IMG/VR virus record: IMGVR_UViG_3300009124_000014
Coordinates: 1-56,260 of that record
Direction: 5' to 3' (one strand)
Source: a virus
Length of the DNA: 56,260 nucleotides
In this document: piece by piece, positions 1 to 8,868 of the stretch
How the letters are laid out: each line of letters begins with the position of its first letter
Numbering within the stretch: the first letter of the stretch is position 1
Position numbers and translations under genes: made by a program
The notes under the pieces: model-generated
What the model was told of the DNA's origin: nothing
The model's database searches: none
The model's input: the letters and a program-made list of their open reading frames with translations, nothing else

Positions 1-1
1 A

Positions 2-1021
2 ATAAGGGGTAACGATTTCAACGCACGTATGACGATTGATTCGTCTGGCAATGTCGGTATCGGTACAACGACACCTATCAGCCCACTACATATCAATGGT
101 GCAGGCAATCTCCTTTCGTTACAAAGCACGGGGACAAGTGATCGCTCCACAATCAAGTTTCTAACGAATGGTTCTGATTGGGAGATCGGTGCGAGAGGGT
201 CAGCCGCTACTCCCAGTAACACACTCTACATTTACGACAACGACTCGTCTGCGTATCGCATGGTGATAGATACCTCTGGCAACGTCGGTATCGGTACAAC
301 GTCACCTGCCCACCCTCTGCATGTAACTGGTTCGGATAACCGACCAATTCGTGCTGAATCATCGGTGTCTGGTTCATATATTGACATTCAAGACTCAGCG
401 ACCACAGGCGAAGGTTATGTGGCTATCGGTGCTGTTGGCGACGAGGCACGAATCATTGCTGGTGGCACTACCAGAATGACGATTGACTCGTCTGGCCGTG
501 TCGGTATCAATGGCAACCCGTCAATACAGCCCGGAAGCGAATACATGCTGTTTGTCGAAGTCGGATCGGGCGGCGGCATAAACATCGATTTCCCAACAAC
601 CGCAACAACATCAGGTCTTATCAAGGGCTATTCCGATGTTGGCGGGACAGACACACTCCAGTTCGTCGTCCGTACCGACGGTGATTTTGAGTCACGCACC
701 AACTCATACGGTGCCACATCCGATGCGACGATCAAACAAGACATCGTTGATGCGTCCTCACAATGGGATGACATCAAATCAGTTCAACTCAGGAAGTATC
801 GCCTCATTGATGATGTTGCGGCAAATGGTGATGCTGCTCTTGTCCAGTTGGGTGTAGTTGCCCAAGAATTAGAAGCGGCTGGATTGGGAGGTTTGGTTGT
901 TGACGCTGACCCAGATAACGATAAGCCTTACAAGTCGGTCAAGTATTCCGTTCTGTTGCTGAAGGCACTCGGTGCTTTACAAGAAGCGATGGCCCGTATT
1001 GAAGCGTTGGAGGCTAACTAA
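2..1021 (+). CDS. Tail fibre protein with C-terminal S74 chaperone domain (5' partial)
   Basis: The reading frame is open from base 2, so the gene begins left of the window; the ATG at 29 is internal. The visible part carries repeats of the type SSGNVGIGTTSP, common in beta-structured phage fibres. The C-terminus (about the last 100 residues, from the TSDATIKQDI motif) matches the peptidase S74 or endosialidase chaperone domain, which trimerises the fibre and is then usually cleaved off autocatalytically. It ends in a short coiled coil (ARIEALEAN). The stop overlaps the next start (TAATG). It is likely a receptor-binding or side fibre. Confidence 0.85.
   Translation: MRGNDFNARMTIDSSGNVGIGTTTPISPLHINGAGNLLSLQSTGTSDRSTIKFLTNGSDWEIGARGSAATPSNTLYIYDNDSSAYRMVIDTSGNVGIGTTSPAHPLHVTGSDNRPIRAESSVSGSYIDIQDSATTGEGYVAIGAVGDEARIIAGGTTRMTIDSSGRVGINGNPSIQPGSEYMLFVEVGSGGGINIDFPTTATTSGLIKGYSDVGGTDTLQFVVRTDGDFESRTNSYGATSDATIKQDIVDASSQWDDIKSVQLRKYRLIDDVAANGDAALVQLGVVAQELEAAGLGGLVVDADPDNDKPYKSVKYSVLLLKALGALQEAMARIEALEAN
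284..307 (+). repeat. 24-base direct repeat shared between fibre genes, copy 1
   Basis: This block encodes VGIGTTSP and is identical base for base to 3023-3046 in the third fibre gene. A near copy lies at 53-76. Conservation at the DNA level between paralogous fibre genes offers a site for recombination between them. Confidence 0.7.
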
Positions 1022-2427
1022 TGCCTATTAACTTCCCTAATAGCCCCTCCCAAGGTCAAGTGCATAGTCAGGGCAAGAAGCGTTGGCGTTGGTCTGGTGA
1101 CTACTGGAAGAAGGTGGAGGCCGATGTCCCCTCTGCCTTACCTTCTCTTACCGTTGACGGGGACCTCACTGTTCATGGTACGACCACGACTCTATCCGCA
1201 GAGCAGTTGCGTATCGAAGACAACATCATCACTCTCAATGATGGTCAGACGGGGACCCCCACTCTCCATGCAGGTGTCGAAGTAGAGCGTGGTGATGCCG
1301 ACAACTCCGCTATTCGCTGGAACGAGACCGATGATCGCTGGGAATACTCAGCCGATAGCACGACGTACTATCCCATTTCATACCAGCCATCTGGCTCTAT
1401 CAGCCTATATGGCGGGGCAGCGGCCCCCACTGGCTGGCTCCTGTGTGACGGAGCAGCAGTAAGCCGTACCACATACTCAGAACTCTTTGCAGTGGTTGGA
1501 ACCACGTACGGTTCCGGTGACGGCAGTACGACCTTCAACGTCCCCAACCTCAAAGGAAAGGTCCCCGTAGGGCTAGACACAGGGGACACAGACTTTGCCA
1601 CACTCGCACAGACCGGTGGTACTAAGACGCATACTTTGACCGAGTCAGAGATTCCCAGCCATAACCACAACGCTGCTACGAACGCTCAAAGCACTTCTAA
1701 CTCAGGTAACTCCACCAACACCTATACGGGTGCTGGTCTCAACACGACTAACAACGCAGCCAAGAACAACACCGGTAACCAGAGTGCTAACCACACGCAC
1801 ACGTTCAACACGAGCGCCCACAACATCGACTATAACCATAGTCACAACACTGGTAACCCCAGTAACAACCACTACCACGGCGTGAACACCAACAACGCTA
1901 ACCACGCTCACAACTTCAACACCAACTCAAGGAACCTTGACTGGAACCACTCTCATTCACACTCACATGGAACCGGCGACGGCAACAAGAGTTTCCTTAC
2001 TCGTGAGAACATTTACACTAATGAAGCCAACGCTTTTAGGGTAGACGGCATCGGTAACCACAACACTCAGTTGACGTTTATTGGTAACACCGCTAATAAC
2101 GCAGCAGGCACAAACCTGAACTGGAACCACGACCACAACGGCGCTGTTGACGCCGCCAACGCTGGTCACGCCCACAACACAGGCAACGTCAGTGCTTGGC
2201 ATACTCACGGTACGAACGCTGCTAACCTCAATAACAACCACTCGCATAGCGGTACCACAGCCAACAACAGCGCTAACCACACGCATGATCTGACTCACAA
2301 GCACAACATGGCCCACACGCACAGTATCGGACACACCCATACGGTATCCTTGGGTAACACCGGTTCAGGCGGGGCGCACACTATTGTGCAGCCGTACATC
2401 GTTCTCAACTACATCATCAAGGCGTGA
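1021..2427 (+). CDS. Tail collar / fibre protein with His-rich HxH array
   Basis: 468 residues. The N-terminus (MPINFPNSPSQG...W.W.G..W) resembles that of the fibre at 2765 and probably docks it to the virion. Residues about 35-110 contain the TVDGDLTVHG and GVEVERGDADN.A.RWNE segments seen in aquatic phage structural proteins. A phage tail collar domain starts near residue 126 (SLYGGAAAPTGWLLCDG, then TYGSGDGSTTFNVPNLKGK). The rest is Asn/His-rich with over a dozen HxH motifs; in T4-type fibre tips such motifs bind metal ions along a trimer axis. Role inferred: distal fibre or receptor-binding needle. Starts on the stop codon of the preceding gene. Confidence 0.85.
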   Translation: MPINFPNSPSQGQVHSQGKKRWRWSGDYWKKVEADVPSALPSLTVDGDLTVHGTTTTLSAEQLRIEDNIITLNDGQTGTPTLHAGVEVERGDADNSAIRWNETDDRWEYSADSTTYYPISYQPSGSISLYGGAAAPTGWLLCDGAAVSRTTYSELFAVVGTTYGSGDGSTTFNVPNLKGKVPVGLDTGDTDFATLAQTGGTKTHTLTESEIPSHNHNAATNAQSTSNSGNSTNTYTGAGLNTTNNAAKNNTGNQSANHTHTFNTSAHNIDYNHSHNTGNPSNNHYHGVNTNNANHAHNFNTNSRNLDWNHSHSHSHGTGDGNKSFLTRENIYTNEANAFRVDGIGNHNTQLTFIGNTANNAAGTNLNWNHDHNGAVDAANAGHAHNTGNVSAWHTHGTNAANLNNNHSHSGTTANNSANHTHDLTHKHNMAHTHSIGHTHTVSLGNTGSGGAHTIVQPYIVLNYIIKA

Positions 2428-2429
2428 TT

Positions 2430-2765
2430 ATGGCATTTGCAGATATCAAACCATATGTAGATACTAAAACGATCTCATTAGATTTGGAGGTCGTGGCTGG
2501 TACTAGCGAGGAACGCTCCCACCTACCTGCATGGACCGTTGAAGAAAAGGTTGAGTTTGTAAGGGGATTCCGTAATGATTGGCTGAAGCGCTCTGATTGG
2601 ACAGTCGGGAACGACAGCCCTCTCTCTGATGAGCAGAAGACTGCATGGACGACGTACCGTCAGGAACTGCGTGACATGATGAACGTGGCTAACATTGACG
2701 ATGTTGTTATCCCCACGCCCCCCGATGTGTACGTAATTCAGCCGCTGTACATGGAGCCTGAATAA
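2430..2765 (+). CDS. Tail-assembly-chaperone-like small protein next to fibres
   Basis: 111 residues. The segment RNDWLKRSDWTVGNDS followed by LSDEQKTAWTTYRQELRDM matches the short phage tail assembly chaperone family (Phage_tail_APC type), which often lies beside fibre genes. A GTG at 2424 is in frame, but ATG 2430 has AAGG seven bases upstream and is preferred. The stop overlaps the ATG of the next fibre. It could act in fibre assembly; that is family inference only. Confidence 0.7.
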   Translation: MAFADIKPYVDTKTISLDLEVVAGTSEERSHLPAWTVEEKVEFVRGFRNDWLKRSDWTVGNDSPLSDEQKTAWTTYRQELRDMMNVANIDDVVIPTPPDVYVIQPLYMEPE

Positions 2766-4639
2766 TGCCTATCGACTTCCCCGACGCCCCCTCTAACGGT
2801 GATACACATACCGTAGGAGATAAGACATGGACATGGGACGGTACTGTCTGGAATGTTGTTACCAACAGTGGTTCTGACCATGGCAACCTTGGTGGGTTGG
2901 GGGACGACGACCACACCCAGTACCTACTAGCAGACGGCACCCGTACTGCTACAGAGTTGACTGTTAGCGGAGACTTGACAGTTGATACCAGCACGTTGCA
3001 TGTTGATGCCACGAATGATCGTGTCGGTATCGGTACAACGTCACCTAACTCCGCACTTCATATCGACAGCGGGTCTACCACAAACCCTACTCATTTATTT
3101 ACTCAGGGTTATGTCGCAGATGCCGCAACGGATACACGCACTGGAACAGTGCGTAACGCTTTTGACTCCAACACTGACTATGGAACGTATTGGACATCGT
3201 TTCGTGGAGCGAACGGTGGCTCGTACAAGTCTTTGTTTGGCGTGCGGACTGGTGGTGCTGACAATGATGTTCTGACCGTTGATTCGTCTGGCAATGTCGG
3301 TATTGGTACAACCAGCCCCGCATATCCCCTAGTGGTTGACGGTGCTATCCAAGCAGAACGCTACAGGGGCGAAAATGCTCTTGTATTGAACAATTATACG
3401 ACAGCAAACCCGTCATCGAATGTGTATCTGTATTCTCCTCCGGGCGACCGTGATGCTTGGATTTACCTTGATTCAGCGGCCACTACAAGCAACTGGGGTA
3501 TATATCATCGCCAGATCGACTCAGCCGTCGGAGATGTTCCAGCGAATTCTGTCGCTTTTGTCGGGGGTGGATCAAGTTCAGCGCAGGCTTATATAGGTCT
3601 CGGTTCTGGCGACATTTGGGCTAGAGGTGATATAACAAGCGGTGGCCCAGATGGTGGTATGGTCATGCGTTCATGGACTGGTAGTTCAAGTTTTGGCATG
3701 ATTGGTACTGCAAACATGACTGGCTCTGAGTACGCTCTGCTGACTGATGGTACTAACACGTATTTATCTGGCGGTACGGGAGGTTCGGTTTGGATTCGTG
3801 GTGGAAACAACGATCAAACGCCCCAACTAGTTATTAGCAATGATGAAGTTCAGTTAATACATGATGTGTCTGGCGGTTTAGGTGCAAACTTATGGATTCG
3901 TAATGGTGTAACAGCGGTAAACACTAGTTCCGCTGTGACCTTTGAGTGCGATGCCAGTACTGACACTGCTGGACCGAACGGTCGTATAGAGACTCGTTTG
4001 GTTAGTACTGCGACGGGTAGCAGTATCATGTTGTTTGACATCTGGAACGGTAGCAGTTTTGTAGAAACGATAAAGATATCTGAGGCTTACGGTTCGGGAG
4101 CGTCAGGTGTTTCGTTTGCTAATGCCGCTGTCGCCATAGACAGGGGATGGGGAAACTACCCAAGCATTACGGTGTTTAACAACCCCGCTACAACGGAGTT
4201 CCGTATCCACGGAGCGAATACTTACTATGGCTCATACCCCGGAACATCAGGCTCTGACTTTTCAGTCAACCTGAGAATTGACGGAGGAACATACTACTCC
4301 TCGGATAGCCGCCACAAGACAAACATTGTAGACAATCCCTACGGCTTAACTGCTATAAATCAGTTACAACCACGGAAGTTTGATCGTGTTAACTCTGATG
4401 GTGATATTGAAGATCACGCTACAGATATTTTAGGTTTTATTGCCCAAGAAGTAATGGAAGTGATACCTGAGGCAGTTACTTATTATGCCGATGAAGACAC
4501 CCCAAATGAAAATGGGTGGTGTCGTTCTTACTCTCTTAGCGAATCGTACATTGTTTCAACCCTTGTCAATGCTGCAAAAGAATTATCTGCCAAGAACGAC
4601 TTGCTTGAAGCACGCATCGCTGCATTGGAGGCTAACTGA
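2765..4639 (+). CDS. Tail fibre with S74 intramolecular chaperone domain
   Basis: 624 residues. The N-terminal ~30 residues (MPIDFPDAPSNGDTHTVGDK, then W.WDG..W) parallel the start of the collar protein at 1021. Residues about 75-200 have two VGIGTTSP repeats. The long middle is Gly/Ser/Thr-rich and beta-like. The C-terminal S74 domain starts near YYSSDSRHKTNIVDN, with the S-D-x-R-x-K signature of the autoproteolytic family, and ends in a short coiled coil (ARIAALEAN). Likely a trimeric receptor-binding fibre. The TAATG overlap with the upstream gene suggests translational coupling. Confidence 0.88.
   Translation: MPIDFPDAPSNGDTHTVGDKTWTWDGTVWNVVTNSGSDHGNLGGLGDDDHTQYLLADGTRTATELTVSGDLTVDTSTLHVDATNDRVGIGTTSPNSALHIDSGSTTNPTHLFTQGYVADAATDTRTGTVRNAFDSNTDYGTYWTSFRGANGGSYKSLFGVRTGGADNDVLTVDSSGNVGIGTTSPAYPLVVDGAIQAERYRGENALVLNNYTTANPSSNVYLYSPPGDRDAWIYLDSAATTSNWGIYHRQIDSAVGDVPANSVAFVGGGSSSAQAYIGLGSGDIWARGDITSGGPDGGMVMRSWTGSSSFGMIGTANMTGSEYALLTDGTNTYLSGGTGGSVWIRGGNNDQTPQLVISNDEVQLIHDVSGGLGANLWIRNGVTAVNTSSAVTFECDASTDTAGPNGRIETRLVSTATGSSIMLFDIWNGSSFVETIKISEAYGSGASGVSFANAAVAIDRGWGNYPSITVFNNPATTEFRIHGANTYYGSYPGTSGSDFSVNLRIDGGTYYSSDSRHKTNIVDNPYGLTAINQLQPRKFDRVNSDGDIEDHATDILGFIAQEVMEVIPEAVTYYADEDTPNENGWCRSYSLSESYIVSTLVNAAKELSAKNDLLEARIAALEAN
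3023..3046 (+). repeat. 24-base direct repeat shared between fibre genes, copy 2
   Basis: Identical to 284-307. It encodes the same VGIGTTSP turn in a different fibre gene. Confidence 0.7.
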
Positions 4640-4719
4640 CCGCTATTGAAGCAGAGTCCGCCCCCTAACCCTTATCCACCTGCTACACTCTCTACTAGCC
4701 CTGACAAAGGAGAACCAAT

Positions 4720-4974
4720 ATGGCTACGAAGAAGACCACCAAGATTGCAGAAGTTCTCATCGAGGACGAGGTTGAGGAAGTTGTGGAGGCCCCCGCCCCC
4801 GCTCCAGAGCCAACTATCGTCGCCCCCACCACAAAGAACGCCAAGATTAAGGGCACGTGGACAATGTTCTACGGCACTGGCCGCTGGGATTTTGTCGACG
4901 GACATCGTTATGACCTTCCTTTGGACCTCTATGAGTACCTTAGGAAGGCCGGTAATATTTACGACACGCTCTGA
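4720..4974 (+). CDS. Small unknown protein with Pro/Ala-rich linker
   Basis: 84 residues with a good Shine-Dalgarno (AAAGGAGAACCAAT before the ATG). The first half is charged and then Pro/Ala-rich (APAPAPEP). The second half is a compact conserved-looking domain (KGTWTMFYGTGRWDFVDG, ending DLYEYLRKAGNIYDTL). I do not recognise the family. It sits between two fibre genes, so a structural or fibre-assembly role is likely but unproven. The 80 bases upstream (4640-4719) hold only its ribosome binding site as far as I can see. Confidence 0.75.
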   Translation: MATKKTTKIAEVLIEDEVEEVVEAPAPAPEPTIVAPTTKNAKIKGTWTMFYGTGRWDFVDGHRYDLPLDLYEYLRKAGNIYDTL

Positions 4975-4986
4975 TAGGAGGGCCGG

Positions 4987-7056
4987 ATGGCCTTTATCAT
5001 CCCCAACGCTCTCAAAACAGCGGTAGGTGAGAAGTACGAGAACCTTGACCAGTCGGAACCGGACTCTCTAGACTTTGAGATTCTGGGTAACGCTGGTCGT
5101 TCTGGCGTGTTCTCGGGATGTGAGGTAACTCCTTTAAGCACCCCCGGTCTCGCAGTTCAGATCTCTGCCGGTGTCATCGTCCTTGACGGTAAGCCCTACT
5201 CGTTGAATGCGGCGACATCATTCTCGCTGCCTACTGCCCCCTCCGATAACCGGTTTGACCTCATTGTTGCTCGCGTGTCAGGGGGTATTGCATCTTTCGT
5301 TGCTGTACAGGGCAACGATGAGACTGCTAACCCGTATTTCCCCGACTCTTCTAATGTCCTTACTACGACGTTCGATGGCAGCATCAACATTGATTTCTCT
5401 ACGGATGTAGTTCTTGCGGCTGTCTACCGTCAGGGTTCGTCTGCTATCACCGAGTCACGTATTACAGACCGACGTGTTTTCCAGACCTCTGCGATTATCG
5501 ACCGTGGTAGCACCGCCCCTGCTAGTGGTTACGGTGATACCGGTAGCATCTACTACAAAGACAATGTTGCTGAGGGCACGACCGCTTCTGGTGTCTACGT
5601 CAAGAATAGCCTCGGTTCATGGATCGAGTTGGGACAAAATACTGGCCCCCAAGTCCCTGTTGGAACAGTAATTGCTTGGCTGGGTAAAGGGTCCGTCCCC
5701 GATGGTTTCTTGGAAGCCAACGGTCAGACCGTATCAAGGTCGACTTACGACGAGTTGTTCAGTGTATTTGGGACTGATTACGGCGCAGGCGACGGCAGTA
5801 GTACCTTCGGTCTCCCCAACCTCAATAGTAAGCACCTGAAAGGTACTACGACCGCTAACAGCGCTGGTGCCAACACCGGTAATGACAGCGTTACGCTCAC
5901 CAACACGCAGTTGCCTGCCCACACGCACTCGCTCGCTGGGCACACTCACGCTGTTTCTCACAGTCACACTATGGCGCATAACCACAGTGTGAACGTCGTG
6001 TCCGGTGGTGGGCACGCTCACAATGTGAGTGTTAACGGCACGACTACAACGCATAACGGCCACAGTCATGGGGACGGCAACTATGCAGGTAATACCAGTA
6101 ACCACTCAGGCCACAACCACGGTGTTAGCGGTGACTCAGGTGGGGCAGGAAGTCACAACCACGTCAATCTCGGGTATTGGAACGCCCTATTCAATAACTC
6201 TGCGTACGAAATAATTCGCCATACCTCCCTAGTTAGTCAGGATGCTGGTTACTACGTCATTCCTTACTACAACAGTTCAAGTAACGTCCCATTAGGCATG
6301 GTGGTTACCGCTAATGGCTTTGGACTGACCAATCCGGGCAACCATACTCATTCTGATGGTGGTTATGACGCTGATACCGGCGGTAGTCACTCGCATTCGT
6401 TCAATGTCGATGGCAACTCCGGTTCCGCTGGTAACCATAGTCACACTGTGGCGTCTAATGGCACCGCTGCTAACGCTGGTAGCCATAACCACAACGCCTC
6501 TGCCGGTACCAGCAGCGCTGCTAATACGGGTAACACTAATCCGACAACGAGCGCTTCTAACGCAAACAGCGGTAATACCGGTACAGGCTCTGCGTTTAGC
6601 ATTGTGCCGAATTCCACCTATGTTCGCTGGTTGATCCGTGCTACGGGAACCATCAATGCCACAGCCTCCGATGGTTCGGACCTTCTCTCAGAAGCGCGAG
6701 AAGAAGTCGTTACTATCGAACTCGCTGGCTCTGGGGCGCTTCCCGCTAGCCAGACTGGTGCGGCATACTATCGAGTACCTTGGGCTGCTACGCTGACTGC
6801 TGTCAAGGCAAACCGTAATGGTACCAATACCAACGGCGCTGTTACAGTAGACGTTAACGAGAACGGCACCAGTGTTCTAAGCACTGAGATCACTATCGAC
6901 CAGAACGAGTCTTCCTCGCTGACTGCCGCAACGCCAGCAGTTATTAGCGACAGTGCTATTGCTAACGATGCTCTACTGACATTCGATATCGATTCGGCCA
7001 ACACATCTGACGAAGGACCTTTGACAGTCACCCTGTACTTCATTAGGGAGGACTGA
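4987..7056 (+). CDS. Large tail collar / fibre protein with HxH array and C-terminal beta domain
   Basis: 689 residues. Residues 1-200 resemble a baseplate-attached fibre N-terminus (ISAGVIVLDGKPYSLNAATS, then ALPTAPSDNRFDLIVAR-like text). A tail collar domain follows near residue 225 (VPVGTVIAWLGKGSVPDGFL, TYDELFSVFGTDYGAGDGSS). Residues about 300-545 are Gly/Asn/His-rich with many HxH motifs (HTHSLAGHTHAVSHSHTMAH). Unlike the 1021 protein, it adds a ~130-residue C-terminal beta domain. SD GGAGGG lies just before the ATG. Probable receptor-binding protein. Confidence 0.85.
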   Translation: MAFIIPNALKTAVGEKYENLDQSEPDSLDFEILGNAGRSGVFSGCEVTPLSTPGLAVQISAGVIVLDGKPYSLNAATSFSLPTAPSDNRFDLIVARVSGGIASFVAVQGNDETANPYFPDSSNVLTTTFDGSINIDFSTDVVLAAVYRQGSSAITESRITDRRVFQTSAIIDRGSTAPASGYGDTGSIYYKDNVAEGTTASGVYVKNSLGSWIELGQNTGPQVPVGTVIAWLGKGSVPDGFLEANGQTVSRSTYDELFSVFGTDYGAGDGSSTFGLPNLNSKHLKGTTTANSAGANTGNDSVTLTNTQLPAHTHSLAGHTHAVSHSHTMAHNHSVNVVSGGGHAHNVSVNGTTTTHNGHSHGDGNYAGNTSNHSGHNHGVSGDSGGAGSHNHVNLGYWNALFNNSAYEIIRHTSLVSQDAGYYVIPYYNSSSNVPLGMVVTANGFGLTNPGNHTHSDGGYDADTGGSHSHSFNVDGNSGSAGNHSHTVASNGTAANAGSHNHNASAGTSSAANTGNTNPTTSASNANSGNTGTGSAFSIVPNSTYVRWLIRATGTINATASDGSDLLSEAREEVVTIELAGSGALPASQTGAAYYRVPWAATLTAVKANRNGTNTNGAVTVDVNENGTSVLSTEITIDQNESSSLTAATPAVISDSAIANDALLTFDIDSANTSDEGPLTVTLYFIRED

Positions 7057-7856
7057 TGGCTACTAAGGCGGAAATTGTAAATATTGCACGTAATTACTTG
7101 CGTGACTTCAAGCGCCCCTTTCAGCAGTCGTTTAATGTCCTTGGAAAGTCTTACGATCTAGGCAAACCTAATGTCGAGTCGACTTCTCTATGGGTTGCGT
7201 ATGTTCCGGCAGGTGGTTCGTCTGCTTCCGTACTGACACCCGATCAGTACGAACTAGACGCCAGAAACGGATTAGTTCGTTTGACCCCTACCCTGTCTAC
7301 GACGGACACAATGATGGTTGAGGGTTACTTTTACGAGTGGCTGCTGCCCGAAGATCTCGACTTCTATGCTGATATGGCTATCAACCTCAACACGCATAAC
7401 CTCAAGGTTCCGTTGTCAAACATGGCCCCCGCAGTTGCTGACGTTGTAGGTATTCACACATTGGTCCAGTCTCTGTGGGGACTTCTGTCAGAGTACAGTC
7501 GTGACATCGATGTAATTACCTCAGAGTCAGTACACATTATGGCTTCTCAGCGTTATCGCATGGTGTCGAGCCTGCTTGATTATTGGTCTGAGGAATACCG
7601 TAAGCGTGCTAACGCTCTCAATATCGGTTTGGAGCGCTTGGAAGTCGTTAACCTACGGCGTGTCAGTAAAACGACTAACCGACTCGTCCCTCTGTACAAG
7701 GCCCGCGAAGTCGGAGACTATGGTCCTATTGAACGTATCTGGCCAGAGATTGACGACGGGATCATTGATATCGAGGAAGAGGCGGATGATTTGCGTCAAG
7801 AAATCTACCTCGACGGCGAACCTCCTCCCGGTTTCCTTAGCACGGGGTACTACTGA
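7056..7856 (+). CDS. Putative neck / head-completion structural protein
   Basis: 266 residues, starting on the TGA of the fibre gene. It has no motif that names it. It combines a small beta-rich N-terminal half (residues ~1-95) with a helical C-terminal half (ITSESVHIMASQRYRMVSSL, LLDYWSEEYRKRANALNIGL). It heads a run of four overlapping genes that ends at the tail sheath, the usual place of neck, head-closure and tail-completion proteins. The function is inferred from position. Confidence 0.6.
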   Translation: MATKAEIVNIARNYLRDFKRPFQQSFNVLGKSYDLGKPNVESTSLWVAYVPAGGSSASVLTPDQYELDARNGLVRLTPTLSTTDTMMVEGYFYEWLLPEDLDFYADMAINLNTHNLKVPLSNMAPAVADVVGIHTLVQSLWGLLSEYSRDIDVITSESVHIMASQRYRMVSSLLDYWSEEYRKRANALNIGLERLEVVNLRRVSKTTNRLVPLYKAREVGDYGPIERIWPEIDDGIIDIEEEADDLRQEIYLDGEPPPGFLSTGYY

Positions 7857-8395
7857 TGGACCCCCGACGTGAACTCAGTCTGATTAACAAGACTGTCCGT
7901 CGGCGCAACAGGGAGGCAGGAGAATCCATTCTCTGGTATCAGTTCAGCCCATTACAAGGCGGTCTAAGCCAGTACGACGATGTCTACGATGAAGGCGTAC
8001 CCGGTTCCGGTGGTCGTCAGTATCTGCGCCCCATCGTTCTTCCAACTATTTACTTGGAAGAGATGGAGGATGAGTACCGCGCCATTGATGAAGGTCGTCA
8101 ACCTGTACAGACACTGAAAGCCACCATTTTGTACAAGGATGTAGAGGCCGCTGGCATGTTAAATGCTAGAGAATACAATTCGCACCTCAACGACGTGTTT
8201 AACTACGACAACCGCTACTACAAAGTACGTGAGTACAGCGTTAGGGGTCGTCTAGGTCGAGACAACCCTGCGGGCGACGTGATCCTTTCAGTTGAGGGCT
8301 ACGAGGTGTTCTTGGACCAAGAGTTCCTGTTTGATCCCGGTCCTCAAAATCCCCGCCTATACGACCTTCCTTGGCCTACATCGTTCCCCAGTTAG
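7856..8395 (+). CDS. Putative neck / head-closure protein
   Basis: 179 residues. It begins on the stop of the previous gene (ACTGATGG). The sequence RRNREAGESILWYQFSP near the N-terminus and the repeated DVILSVEGYEVFL-like strands suggest a small beta-rich virion protein. Position between fibre genes and the sheath favours a head-tail connector or tail-completion component. No family can be named with certainty. Confidence 0.6.
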   Translation: MDPRRELSLINKTVRRRNREAGESILWYQFSPLQGGLSQYDDVYDEGVPGSGGRQYLRPIVLPTIYLEEMEDEYRAIDEGRQPVQTLKATILYKDVEAAGMLNAREYNSHLNDVFNYDNRYYKVREYSVRGRLGRDNPAGDVILSVEGYEVFLDQEFLFDPGPQNPRLYDLPWPTSFPS

Positions 8396-8469
8396 GTGTA
8401 CTATGTAGGTATCGGCAGAGTGCTCTGTCGTGTTAATCGCCTTACAACGCACAGAACTGGGAGGTAGCC
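8396..8469 (+). other. 74-base gap with a short palindrome
   Basis: The stretch contains the inverted repeat CGGCAGAG-TG-CTCTGTCG (8413-8430, one G-T pair) followed by TGTTAATC, then the GGGAGG ribosome binding site of the next gene. The tight loop makes it a weak terminator or processing hairpin candidate. No coding potential is seen. Confidence 0.35.
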
Positions 8470-8868
8470 ATGGCGGCTTCCAAAATTAACTCTTCCCTTA
8501 GTTCTGTACCTACGTTGCTAAGCGGAGAACTAGGCATTCTCCCCAGCATTGATGACTTTGTTTCTAACTTTGTGGGAGAAGTTGACTCCGTTTTGGAGAC
8601 CTTTGAGGAACTCGCTGAAGAGGACTTCCGAGATGCGATGGTGTCAGATCCGGCTTGGCGTCAAGTGGCAGATTACGCTGACGTTACCGTTGAGAAGGGT
8701 GTAATCATCTACAGTCACACCGGTGACGATGACGTGGATGCGTATGCCTTTGGTCTGGAGTTCGGAGTGCGCCCCAACCCAGTAATGCGTAAAACAGTTA
8801 AGCGTCAGGAAGAGCAACTGTCTCCTCAGTTGAGCGAGTTGTTGAGTGGGGCGGTGCCTAGTGCCTAA
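8470..8868 (+). CDS. Putative head-tail connector (HK97 gp10-like position)
   Basis: 132 residues with a strong ribosome binding site (GGGAGGTAGCC before ATG). The central part, VADYADVTVEKGVIIYSH and YAFGLEFGVRPNPVMRKT, resembles minor tail or neck proteins that contact the tail terminator. It lies one gene before the tail-terminator candidate and two before the sheath. Role from context. Confidence 0.55.
   Translation: MAASKINSSLSSVPTLLSGELGILPSIDDFVSNFVGEVDSVLETFEELAEEDFRDAMVSDPAWRQVADYADVTVEKGVIIYSHTGDDDVDAYAFGLEFGVRPNPVMRKTVKRQEEQLSPQLSELLSGAVPSA

Noticed and set aside
4646-5026. 126-codon frame overlapping the small gene at 4720
   Set aside because: Pro/Arg-rich shadow; the frame at 4720 has a strong Shine-Dalgarno and clean spacing to the next gene.
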